Below, piece by piece: positions 1 to 6,088 of a stretch of 6,364 bases of DNA (the first letter of the stretch is position 1; each line of letters starts with the position of its first letter). A model generated the notes under the pieces. That model made no database searches. It saw only the letters and a program-made list of their open reading frames with translations, and was not told the DNA's origin. Position numbers and translations under genes: made by a program. The DNA comes from an uncultured Cellvibrio sp. (lineage in GTDB: Bacteria; Pseudomonadota; Gammaproteobacteria; Pseudomonadales; Cellvibrionaceae). The DNA is taken from assembly GCA_946886255.1 (NCBI GenBank), contig CAMPIG010000289.1, positions 1-6,364 on the forward strand. The letters are read 5' to 3'.

Positions 1-113
1 GTTTCGAAACCCTCAATTCAGGGATGAATTGAGGGAGCTACAGGGAAGTATTTACCGCGTTTTCGAAACAACAGGCCTAATGACAAACGGACTACGAAGT
101 GTAGCGTCTGCCA
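1..113. other. Gene-free stretch downstream of the pectate lyase
   Basis: No coding region is supported here. The stretch lies 3' of the minus-strand pectate lyase gene. It contains the palindrome GTTTCGAAAC (1-10), a perfect inverted repeat (10-35), and a second copy of TTTCGAAAC (61-69; first copy 2-10). The remainder, to the TGA stop at 114-116, shows nothing I recognise. Any gene further left lies outside the window. Confidence 0.6.
10..35. repeat. Perfect 10-bp inverted repeat, possible terminator hairpin
   Basis: CCCTCAATTC (10-19) and GAATTGAGGG (26-35) are exact reverse complements separated by a 6-base loop. The element lies about 80 bp beyond the stop codon of the minus-strand pectate lyase gene, where a transcription terminator would be expected. 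Neither strand has a T-tract directly after the stem, so it does not fit a classical intrinsic terminator. It may be a 3'-end stabilising hairpin, a terminator lacking a U-tract, or part of a small repeated palindromic element. The stem is seen directly; the role is inference. Confidence 0.5.
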
Positions 114-1283
114 TCAGGGACTAACATTCGGCTGATCCGAGCCAGTGTAACCATCCATATTCAAACGTGTTGTGCCGATCAGGGTAATGTCTGACGGTTT
201 AACATCACAATTCTCCGTTTCAAACTCCACGCCCAATGCCGATGTAGAACCCTGCCCTTTAACCACACCTTGATACACCTGACAGGCTTTCACCTTGTGA
301 GATGAGGGGTGATAAATTGTCAGGTTGCGCAACACGGCCACATCACCAAAGTTTTTGTTAATCCCCACAATGGTATCGACATCGTTAGTGCGTACATTTT
401 CGATGGTCACGTAACGCGGGCCGCCGTTGCCGGTGCAGTCGCCGCAGGCGCGATATAATTTCCCGGCGTTCTCCGCAATAAAGTTGGAGATATGCACAGC
501 GCCGCGACCATTGTGTTGAAACACCTTGTCGTCTCCCTGAAAGGCGCCGCCGCAATTGATACGCATCACAGTACCCGCCGGGCCGCGCGCGGTTGCCGCG
601 TCTTCGCCGATGTCTTCCCACCAGACATTTTCAATCGTACAGCTGCCTTCACAGTGGATACCATCAGAAGCGAGATTGCCAATCACGACATTGCGAATGA
701 CCGCATCGTGTTGCAGCCGGAACAACGGCGGTTGACCTTCCGCCTGGCTGCCGCCGGACAAGTTGTAGCGCCGGTTGTTGCCATCAAACACTTCACCGAC
801 TCCCAACTCTACAGTTGCCGGTAATTGCACAGTTTCCGACGGATTCGGCTGCGTCGGACAATTAGCGATAGGCGTGCTGGATGCAGAAGATGCACTGGAT
901 GAAATCAGCGATGAACTGCTGCTTGATGGCGTTATCGAGGAACTGACACTACTGGATGAACTGACGGCACTTGACGCACTACTGGCAACCACACTACTGG
1001 AACTGGCCGACGAATAACTGCCGCCACAGGTTCCGGCACTGGCATTGCCGGTGACCGTCAGCGAGTCAATATTCGCAATCGCTTGCGAACCTGTCGCCTG
1101 CAAGCGTACCGTGTTGTTGCCCGCATACAAATTCACATTCTTTCCGGCGGTACTCCAGGTAGACAGCGAAGCGGTACGCGGAAAAGATAGACTGCCGGAA
1201 GATCCGTTGACCACCAAAGCTGAGCTGGTTGAACCGGTGTTGGCATACCGGAAGCTCAGATGGTAGGTTCCACTTACCGGCAC
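114..1283 (-). CDS. Pectate lyase main fragment: rest of CBM, poly-Ser linker, PL3 domain
   Basis: Open frame of 389 codons, counted here from the GTG at 1281-1283. Residues 1-80 are the remainder of a CBM6/CBM35-like module (GTYHLSFRYAN at 5-15, IDSLTVTG near its end). Residues 89-136 are a serine-rich linker. Residues about 142-389 are a PL3 pectate lyase beta-helix. Compared from memory with the Bacillus KSM-P15 enzyme, the calcium and catalytic positions appear kept: D207 in SDGIH, E227-D228 in GEDAA, K253 in DDKVFQ, and K275 with R278 in GKLYR. The position I align with Lys89 of that enzyme seems to be Arg (R233), which is uncertain without an alignment. No Shine-Dalgarno precedes the GTG and it lies inside the CBM, so it is not a credible natural start. 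Without the upstream frame the product has no signal peptide and would stay in the cytoplasm. Confidence 0.8.
   Translation of the reverse strand: MPVSGTYHLSFRYANTGSTSSALVVNGSSGSLSFPRTASLSTWSTAGKNVNLYAGNNTVRLQATGSQAIANIDSLTVTGNASAGTCGGSYSSASSSSVVASSASSAVSSSSSVSSSITPSSSSSSLISSSASSASSTPIANCPTQPNPSETVQLPATVELGVGEVFDGNNRRYNLSGGSQAEGQPPLFRLQHDAVIRNVVIGNLASDGIHCEGSCTIENVWWEDIGEDAATARGPAGTVMRINCGGAFQGDDKVFQHNGRGAVHISNFIAENAGKLYRACGDCTGNGGPRYVTIENVRTNDVDTIVGINKNFGDVAVLRNLTIYHPSSHKVKACQVYQGVVKGQGSTSALGVEFETENCDVKPSDITLIGTTRLNMDGYTGSDQPNVSP
876..1019 (-). repeat. Poly-serine linker coding repeat
   Basis: This low-complexity stretch encodes about 48 residues, largely Ser with some Ala, Val, Thr, Ile and Pro, including runs of five and six serines. 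It joins the carbohydrate-binding module to the PL3 domain. Such linkers are common in secreted carbohydrate-active enzymes of Cellvibrio and related marine degraders, where they act as flexible spacers. The serine codons are mixed rather than one repeated triplet, so this is not a simple microsatellite. Confidence 0.85.
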
Positions 1284-1495
1284 CTGATGTCATAGTTGAT
1301 TCCTTTGCCACCGCTATTATCCAGATCCACATAGCCGCTGCCGGTGTAACCGTTGTTGCTGGTACTGATCACACCCTCGTAACTGCAAAAGCCCGGATTG
1401 TTTTCCTGGATGGTGACATCTGCAACAGCGAGAGCGGATGTCAGACTGCACGCGAACAGCAATGCGCGTTGGTTGATTTTATAATGGCTCACCAT
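1274..1495 (-). CDS. N-terminal fragment of pectate lyase: signal peptide and start of CBM
   Basis: As written this frame encodes 73 residues. Residues 1-10 form a basic n-region and residues 11-25 a hydrophobic core ending in AVA, with probable signal peptidase I cleavage before D26. The mature part (about 26-70) contains the segment GYTGSGYVDLDN, typical of the first half of CBM6/CBM35 modules. The last three residues, RCR, are out-of-frame sequence before the TAA. If translated as is, the product would be a secreted fragment of about 48 residues that probably cannot fold. The ATG at 1493-1495 is chosen because AGGAG (complement of 1502-1506) lies at good spacing and the signal peptide begins there. 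The fragment only makes sense with the downstream frame. Confidence 0.7.
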   Translation of the reverse strand: MVSHYKINQRALLFACSLTSALAVADVTIQENNPGFCSYEGVISTSNNGYTGSGYVDLDNSGGKGINYDIRCR

Positions 1496-1527
1496 AAATC
1501 TCTCCTAAACTGAATCGTTATTGTTGT

Positions 1528-1586
1528 GTCAGTTTTATTATTCATTGTGTTTTTACAGCCGCCACAGGTTGAATAAAAAAACTGAC
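1528..1586. promoter_or_regulatory. 16-bp inverted repeat in the pectate lyase leader
   Basis: GTCAGTTTTATTATTC (1528-1543) and GAATAAAAAAACTGAC (1571-1586) match as reverse complements at 15 of 16 positions, with a 27-bp spacer. The element lies 33-91 bp upstream of the pectate lyase start codon. It could form a long stem in the 5' leader RNA or be a pair of half-sites for a regulator. An A/T-rich stem of this kind could also resemble a terminator, but it stands before the gene rather than after one. The match is seen directly; the function is inference. Confidence 0.5.
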
Positions 1587-1595
1587 GGCACGACG

Positions 1596-1625
1596 ACACT
1601 AGGGGTGAGGAGCGAAGGTTGTCAA
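1596..1625 (-). promoter_or_regulatory. Possible sigma-70 promoter for the pectate lyase gene
   Basis: On the minus strand a perfect -35 hexamer TTGACA (complement of 1620-1625) is followed after 18 bases by TAGTGT (complement of 1596-1601), which matches only three of six -10 positions. Transcription would begin near 1589, giving a leader of about 94 bases that contains the inverted repeat at 1528-1586. A weak -10 box with an upstream CRP-like site would suit an activator-dependent promoter. The call rests on one strong hexamer and may be chance. Confidence 0.3.
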
Positions 1626-1653
1626 TCAGCGCTCAAGGTTGATTGTGAATTAT

Positions 1654-1669
1654 TGTGATGATTTTCATA
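1654..1669. promoter_or_regulatory. CRP-like binding site in the divergent intergenic region
   Basis: TGTGATGATTTTCATA fits the CRP consensus TGTGA-N6-TCACA at nine of the ten defined positions. The site lies between the divergent pectate lyase and membrane protein genes. Its centre is about 72 bp upstream of the inferred pectate lyase transcription start, a spacing compatible with class I activation. CRP-family control of carbohydrate-degrading genes is well known in gammaproteobacteria. For this organism the link is inference from sequence only. Confidence 0.4.
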
Positions 1670-1748
1670 ACATGAAGATGGATTAATAACACTCGGAAAT
1701 GGTGAATGAATTTTTAATTTCTGTTTATCTTATTTCTAGGGATAAAGC

Positions 1749-2417
1749 ATGCCGATACTAACCGCTTGGCTAAACGCCCTGATTCCATTGGTTGCTGTTT
1801 TTGGTGCCTATGGATTAGCGATTCATCAGGGATATGAAGAAGTTTGTAATCCCTTCTGGAGTGGTTGCACGTCGATCAGTCGTGCTGCCCGCTACGGCGA
1901 TGCATTATTTTTATTTCGCGGGTTAATGTTACCCCTGAGCAGCTTGCTCGTTATCTACTGGATTTTTCATTACCGCTGGTTAAATGCCTGGGTGGGCAAA
2001 CAACGTCGACATACTCTCATTCTCTGGATTGGTATTGTCTCTGCTATCGCGCTAACACTTTATGCCAACTTCCTTGGCAGCGATGGCCAAATCTACCGTT
2101 TTATGCGCCGCACCGGCGTAACTTTTTATTTTGGTTTTGCGATGCTTGCGCAACTGTTGAGTGTCTATTCTCTGTATCAGTCCCGCACGCAACAACCCAG
2201 GGAATTACTGCAACTGGTGCAATGGCAATTGTTCTTTATTGTGATTCAGTGGGTGATCGGCCTGCTGTCATTGGCGGTTACGATTTACCAGCCAGATTTC
2301 AGCTATCAGGCCAACAATATTCTCGAATGGAATTTTGCTTTGGCGATGACAGGTTTTTATGCGGTGAGCAGCATTATGTGGAAAAACTTCTGGCGCGATG
2401 AATCTGCCATTAGTTAA
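1749..2417 (+). CDS. Six-helix integral membrane protein, function unknown
   Basis: A 222-residue hydrophobic protein with six likely transmembrane segments at about residues 7-25, 53-74, 89-108, 122-143, 158-181 and 191-211. The loop after helix 1 carries two cysteines, C33 and C40, followed by TSISRAARYGD, which looks like the signature of this family. The overall plan recalls the Frag1/DRAM/Sfk1 superfamily, whose members have six helices and a conserved first loop; I hold that only as a tentative relation. The start is supported by AGGGA (1738-1742) six bases before ATG. A -10-like TATCTT at 1726-1731 is present but has no good -35 partner. The gene is divergent from the pectate lyase and could share its CRP-like site. 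Its last 8 bp overlap the convergent glutaredoxin gene. No catalytic residues can be named. Confidence 0.8.
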   Translation: MPILTAWLNALIPLVAVFGAYGLAIHQGYEEVCNPFWSGCTSISRAARYGDALFLFRGLMLPLSSLLVIYWIFHYRWLNAWVGKQRRHTLILWIGIVSAIALTLYANFLGSDGQIYRFMRRTGVTFYFGFAMLAQLLSVYSLYQSRTQQPRELLQLVQWQLFFIVIQWVIGLLSLAVTIYQPDFSYQANNILEWNFALAMTGFYAVSSIMWKNFWRDESAIS

Positions 2418-2751
2418 TCTTCTTCATTGCCTGCTGAATTGCATTGGGATTGTAGCCGCGAATCACTTCGCCATTCACAACCAACAAAGGTACACCTTTG
2501 CCGTTTAACTGGTCGTATTGTTCGCGGCCTTCATTTGATTTTTCAATATCGTATTCGGTGAAAGGGATATTGTTGTCTTTGAAATATTTGCGTGTCCGCG
2601 CACAGTATCCACACCAGTCTGTGGCATAAAGCACCACTTGTTGGCCATGAGCTATACTGATGTTCGCCGGTGTTTGCGTGTCTGCCGTAAATTTTTTCCA
2701 GTTGAATGCCACCGCCAGCAACACCAGAAAGCCGATCAATACTTTGTTCAT
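2410..2751 (-). CDS. Membrane-anchored glutaredoxin-family protein
   Basis: A 113-residue protein with a hydrophobic N-terminal segment (about 4-17) and then a thioredoxin-fold glutaredoxin domain from about 38 to the end. The redox motif WCGYC places cysteines at 47 and 50. GVP at 86-88 supplies the cis-proline, and VNGEVIRGYN near 92-101 is the usual glutathione-side region. It is expected to reduce or exchange disulfides by the dithiol mechanism. The N-terminal segment suggests anchoring in the inner membrane. Flanking lysines (K3 before, K19-K20 after) do not settle which side the domain faces. The ATG has AGGAG (complement of 2761-2765) nine bases upstream. It is the last gene of the minus-strand series and its stop lies inside the end of the convergent membrane protein gene. 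Family assignment is firm; partner and localisation are inferred. Confidence 0.88.
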   Translation of the reverse strand: MNKVLIGFLVLLAVAFNWKKFTADTQTPANISIAHGQQVVLYATDWCGYCARTRKYFKDNNIPFTEYDIEKSNEGREQYDQLNGKGVPLLVVNGEVIRGYNPNAIQQAMKKIN

Positions 2752-2767
2752 GTGTCGGCGCTCCTGT

Positions 2768-2805
2768 AGTGCCGGTAGATAGTGCCGCTAGATGGTGCCG
2801 CTGAT
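2768..2805. repeat. 13-bp tandem repeat, about three units
   Basis: AGTGCCGGTAGAT (2768-2780), AGTGCCGCTAGAT (2781-2793) and the shorter GGTGCCGCTGAT (2794-2805) stand head to tail. They fill most of the 61-bp gap between the acetyltransferase and glutaredoxin genes, ending two bases from the glutaredoxin Shine-Dalgarno sequence. Replication slippage is the likely origin. Any effect on translation of the downstream gene is speculation. Confidence 0.7.
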
Positions 2806-2812
2806 AGTACTG

Positions 2813-3097
2813 CTATTTATTATCGGAAGGCTTCAGGAAGCGGGCCACATACCAACAGCTCGCCTGAATACCAAACCCCTCTGCCCTCGCCCAGCCTAGC
2901 CCCTCACGCACTAATTTTTCTGCCATGCCTTTACCGCGAAATTCCGGTGGAACCCAAGTGTGGGTAAAGTCGATCATGGATTTATTATCGCGTTCAAAAC
3001 GCCGGTACTGGAGCACGGCCTCGCTCTCGCCTGCCGTTAAGCTGAAGCGATTCTGCTCCGGTTGATGCTGCACTGTCAAATTGGTGGATTCGTTCAT
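2813..3097 (-). CDS. Small GNAT-like N-acetyltransferase (YjdJ/NATD1 type)
   Basis: A 94-residue protein that matches the short one-domain GNAT group represented by E. coli YjdJ and human NATD1 (the PF14542-type fold). The acetyl-CoA pyrophosphate loop is visible in PPEFRGKGMAEKLV, with RGKG at 54-57. The helix EGLGWARAEG follows, then the segment QASCWYVARFL with the family's typical cysteine at 81. The usual length of the group is about 90-100 residues, so the protein is complete. The substrate of these small enzymes is not known. The start is strongly supported by AGGAGG (complement of 3103-3108) five bases before ATG. It lies 69 bp after the DUF748 gene and 61 bp before the glutaredoxin, with no terminator visible on either side, so co-transcription is likely. 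Confidence 0.85.
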   Translation of the reverse strand: MNESTNLTVQHQPEQNRFSLTAGESEAVLQYRRFERDNKSMIDFTHTWVPPEFRGKGMAEKLVREGLGWARAEGFGIQASCWYVARFLKPSDNK

Positions 3098-3166
3098 AAA
3101 GACCTCCTACTGGATCATTGCTTTATCACTGAGACAACAGAACCAGGCTTTTGCACCAGGGCCAGA

Positions 3167-6055
3167 CTATTGCACAGTTTCAGACAAATCAAAAACCACC
3201 GTGCGGCTGCTACAGGCTTTTTCCTTGCTGCAATCAATCTCGGCATTTACCAGCACCCGATCATTACTGACCTGAAGATGCTCAACCAAAAATTGTTTCA
3301 CAACCACGCTGCGCTCCACCGCCAGGCGACGCAGGTCTTCATCCGTTACAGGAAAGGTATTTAGCCATGCGGCGTACTGTTCGTCCACTGACAGGTTTTT
3401 GTCATGCGGCACATCGAGACGGCGGTATTGCGCCGTGACGACTTTTTGCCAGGCCGACGTTTTTTTCTTGATGTCGTCATTGGTCAAACCTTCCGCCAAC
3501 AGCAGCGGCTTTGCTTGGGCTGCACGCAAACCGCGAGTGTCGGTCACCACATCGTATTGCCCACGCGCATCCAGGCGCAGCTGGGGCCGCTTGTTCAAAG
3601 CTTCCTCCAGGAGCGTTAGTTTGCGCGTAGCCTTGGACAGCAACTGGGTTGAACCGGAATTGAATTTTATTTCCCCCAGGTCTTCGTCAACACCTACGAG
3701 ATTGGCGAGCAAACTAAAGGGCGCCGTCACGATCTTCATCAAGGTATTGCGCACTGCCGACCAGATGACTTTGCTGATATCAAAACCCGGATCATCCGGC
3801 CTGCCACTGATACCTACATCCAGGGTTGCTACGCCGTTTTCATCCGTCAACAACGCCAGGGCAAGACGCAGGGGAATATCCATCGCACTGGCGCTGCGGA
3901 CACGCTCACCCAATTGCAATTGGTCCATCACAATATGGTTATCGCCGACAATGCGACCATCGGCCAGCCGATAATGTAAATTGGCCGTCAACAATCCGCG
4001 ATCAATTCGCCAACCGGCATAGGTACTTGAGTAAGTACTGAAGCCGCCGAGATCCATATTTTCAAAATTAAGCGTGGCATCCAGTTTGGGTTGTTCCAGA
4101 AAAGGTTGCGCCTTGCCATTGAGTGTCACTGGCGCATAGCCGTCCACATCACCTTTGAAATTAAACGACGCGAGTTTTTTAGTATCGAATGTCAAGCCGG
4201 TCAGCTCACCGCTGAAGTGTTGCACTGCGGCGGTGAAATCCGGCGTAAGAGATTCATCATGAAAGCGAAAAGACGCATTATCCAGGGCAAACGTTTGGAG
4301 AGAAAATTGCCAGGGTTTTGCCGGGGTATCCGCAGCATTGTGTGTTTGCTCGCTCGGGCTTGTTTCAGTTTCCGGAAACAACGTTTGCAGATTCGTCGTT
4401 CCCTCTTTGGTGATAATAAAACGACTATCAAATCCGGTTAACGCAATTAGCGGTAATTCCAGCTGCTGTTGTACAAGGTCAACCTGCGTGTCTTGCCAAG
4501 CCAACGTTTCCCAATTTATCAATTCATCCGTCGAAGTCAGTGGGCGCAGCCTGAACTGTGTCACTTGACCGGTGGAGATTAAGGTGACTGGTGCCGCTTC
4601 GCGCAGTGTCAATTGTGTTTGCGCATCAAGGTTGCCCGCCAAAATTTCTGCGTTGAGATAAGGTTGCAACAAGGGATTAATTAACGACAACGGCAACTGC
4701 GTGACCTGTGTGGCCAGGTTACCGTCGAGGCTTAAGGGATTAATGTCACCATCAACCTGCAATTGTGTCTGCGCGTCGATGGTCGCGGTGAGATTGAGTT
4801 GCGCAGCAGTTTCACCAGCAGTGTGAATATCGGTGAGGTTTAATTCAAGAGGCGTAATCTTGAATGCATGCTGATTCAATTCAGCTACTTGCCAATCCAC
4901 AATGCCTTTTATATTCACGGCTTTGATGTACGCGCCCCACCCAGGCTGCTCATTATTCTCACTCTGGTTTTCTGCATCGTTTGCAGTCGGGCCTTCTGGC
5001 AGCTCGGGTGTCAACATCTCCACCAGACCGATTTGATCCGCTTCACTCCAACTGGCGATGGCCAATCCATTCAGTGAAACCTGCTCTATCTCCACGAGCT
5101 CTGTCTGACTCGACACGCGCAATTTATCCAATGACAAACGTGAAAACGCCAGGCGGCTTTTTTTATCACCAGCACGACTGCGCAAATCCAAACGATTGAA
5201 AGCCAAACGACTGTCACTCAAAGACCAGGATAAATCTGACTGCCAATTCACCGCATAGTGACCGGAAAAATCCGCTGCGCCATCGCGCAAAGCAAAATGA
5301 AGATAGGGTTTGAAGTACTGCCAGGCCGGCTGCAAGGAAATATTTTTTAAGCTCAACTCGCCTTCACTGCTGCCACGTTTGACCGACACATTACCTTGCC
5401 AAATCAACTCGCCACCACTGCTCCGGGCGCGCAGGTAATAAGGTTGGCCCGCGTCTTTAACCGTTGAAAAATCCTGCAAGACAAATTCAAGATCATCCAC
5501 ACTGGTGTGAAAAGTTTCTTCATGCCTCGCGTCGGTGAATTGCAAGGACTGAATGCTGAGCGCAATCCGATTGATCACCAACGGCGGAATTTCCGTAGGT
5601 GGGGTTGCTTCCGTTTCCGCTTGCGGCTGATTCGCCTGATGCTGAAGAATGTCCGCAAAATTCCATTGGTCATTGGACGATTTGCTAACCGCCACCTGCA
5701 CCTGATTCAGCGCTAACGCATCAAGTGTCGGTGCGAAACGCACCAGGGTTTGCAATAGCGAAGGATTAATCTGAATTTTTTGCGCCGCCCAAAAGATGCT
5801 CTTATCCGGGTTGCGATCTTTGGGATGATGCAGCGTTACTGCAAGCGTGAAAGGATTAAAACTGATAAGGCTGTAGGATAACACCCGCCCGGTCTGCTGC
5901 TGATAAATGGCCGCGCCGGCCCAGTTCAACAGCGGTGTCACCACCACAATACTGATCGCCAGATAGATGACATACGCCCGCAACAACAGGCGCGCCACTT
6001 TATATTTGAAAATATGCCCGAAACTATTTACCAACGGCTGACGGACGGACACCAT
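3167..6055 (-). CDS. DUF748 / AsmA-like large envelope protein
   Basis: A 962-residue protein with one N-terminal membrane segment (about 24-43) and a large remainder expected in the periplasm. AsmA-like repeats of short beta strands occupy about 80-640, broken by polar low-complexity stretches near 140-155 and 365-385. The best conserved DUF748 part lies at about 640-800 and includes YAGWRIDRG, the stretch DNHIVMDQLQLGE, GRPDDPGF and TAPFSLLANLVG. A C-terminal region (about 794-962) follows, with EIKFNSGS and an OmpA-like look. AsmA superfamily proteins are linked to outer membrane integrity and lipid transport between membranes; this member's exact role is unknown. The only two cysteines, C942 and C948, sit near the C-terminus. 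The ATG has AAGGAG four bases upstream. The gene follows rimO by 33 bp and is probably co-transcribed with it. Confidence 0.88.
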   Translation of the reverse strand: MVSVRQPLVNSFGHIFKYKVARLLLRAYVIYLAISIVVVTPLLNWAGAAIYQQQTGRVLSYSLISFNPFTLAVTLHHPKDRNPDKSIFWAAQKIQINPSLLQTLVRFAPTLDALALNQVQVAVSKSSNDQWNFADILQHQANQPQAETEATPPTEIPPLVINRIALSIQSLQFTDARHEETFHTSVDDLEFVLQDFSTVKDAGQPYYLRARSSGGELIWQGNVSVKRGSSEGELSLKNISLQPAWQYFKPYLHFALRDGAADFSGHYAVNWQSDLSWSLSDSRLAFNRLDLRSRAGDKKSRLAFSRLSLDKLRVSSQTELVEIEQVSLNGLAIASWSEADQIGLVEMLTPELPEGPTANDAENQSENNEQPGWGAYIKAVNIKGIVDWQVAELNQHAFKITPLELNLTDIHTAGETAAQLNLTATIDAQTQLQVDGDINPLSLDGNLATQVTQLPLSLINPLLQPYLNAEILAGNLDAQTQLTLREAAPVTLISTGQVTQFRLRPLTSTDELINWETLAWQDTQVDLVQQQLELPLIALTGFDSRFIITKEGTTNLQTLFPETETSPSEQTHNAADTPAKPWQFSLQTFALDNASFRFHDESLTPDFTAAVQHFSGELTGLTFDTKKLASFNFKGDVDGYAPVTLNGKAQPFLEQPKLDATLNFENMDLGGFSTYSSTYAGWRIDRGLLTANLHYRLADGRIVGDNHIVMDQLQLGERVRSASAMDIPLRLALALLTDENGVATLDVGISGRPDDPGFDISKVIWSAVRNTLMKIVTAPFSLLANLVGVDEDLGEIKFNSGSTQLLSKATRKLTLLEEALNKRPQLRLDARGQYDVVTDTRGLRAAQAKPLLLAEGLTNDDIKKKTSAWQKVVTAQYRRLDVPHDKNLSVDEQYAAWLNTFPVTDEDLRRLAVERSVVVKQFLVEHLQVSNDRVLVNAEIDCSKEKACSSRTVVFDLSETVQ

Positions 6056-6088
6056 GTTTCTCCTTGTAGACCAGGTTTATGTGTCTCG

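Larger units (their letters stand above)
114..1495 (-). pseudogene. Secreted PL3 pectate lyase with CBM, frameshifted
   Basis: This is one gene read in two frames. With one base added near 1283 it would encode about 460 residues: signal peptide, a CBM6/CBM35-like beta-sandwich, a poly-Ser linker and a family 3 pectate lyase domain. Such enzymes cleave polygalacturonate outside the cell by calcium-dependent beta-elimination. The first frame runs to the residues GINYDI and then meets a TAA at 1274-1276. The second frame resumes with VPVSGTYHLSFRYAN, a typical continuation of this CBM fold. The second frame is closed by a TGA at 1290-1292, so the lesion must lie within about 1277-1289. Changing the GG at 1283-1284 to GGG would restore IRVPVSG. 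The start at 1495 has the Shine-Dalgarno AGGAG six bases upstream. No slippery heptamer is visible, so programmed frameshifting is unlikely. It is either a recent null mutation or a sequencing error; the rest of the gene shows no further decay. Confidence 0.8.

Noticed and set aside
492..824. Plus-strand open frame of 110 codons antisense to the PL3 domain
   Set aside because: It has no recognisable domain or ribosome binding site and is fully explained as a shadow of the lyase coding frame.
1281..1283. GTG as a genuine start of a shorter pectate lyase
   Set aside because: It has no Shine-Dalgarno, lies inside the CBM fold, and would leave a secreted-type enzyme without its signal peptide, which is present just upstream in another frame.
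1274..1300. Programmed ribosomal frameshift in the pectate lyase
   Set aside because: No slippery heptamer, downstream pseudoknot or internal Shine-Dalgarno is evident, and this enzyme family is not known for recoding.
1066..1332. Third minus-strand frame of 88 codons across the frameshift region
   Set aside because: Its translation does not continue the CBM fold or resemble any protein; it is a shadow of the two real frames.
1448..1459. Lipoprotein signal at C16 of the pectate lyase signal peptide
   Set aside because: The residues LFAC have Phe where a lipobox needs a small residue, and a good signal peptidase I site (AVA before D26) follows.
1528..1586. Reading the leader inverted repeat as an intrinsic terminator
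   Set aside because: The stem is almost pure A/T apart from its outer bases, the loop is 27 bases, and it stands before a gene start with no gene ending nearby.
1496..1748. KdgR-type operator upstream of the pectate lyase
   Set aside because: No stretch resembles the AATRAAAY...RTTTYATT palindrome closely enough to call.
2768..2805. Tandem units as a CRISPR array
   Set aside because: The 13-bp units are contiguous without spacers and no cas genes are nearby.
3399..3974. Plus-strand open frame of 191 codons inside the DUF748 gene
   Set aside because: The product is rich in Arg and Ser without any domain, as expected from the antisense of a real gene, and the minus-strand frame is clearly a conserved family.
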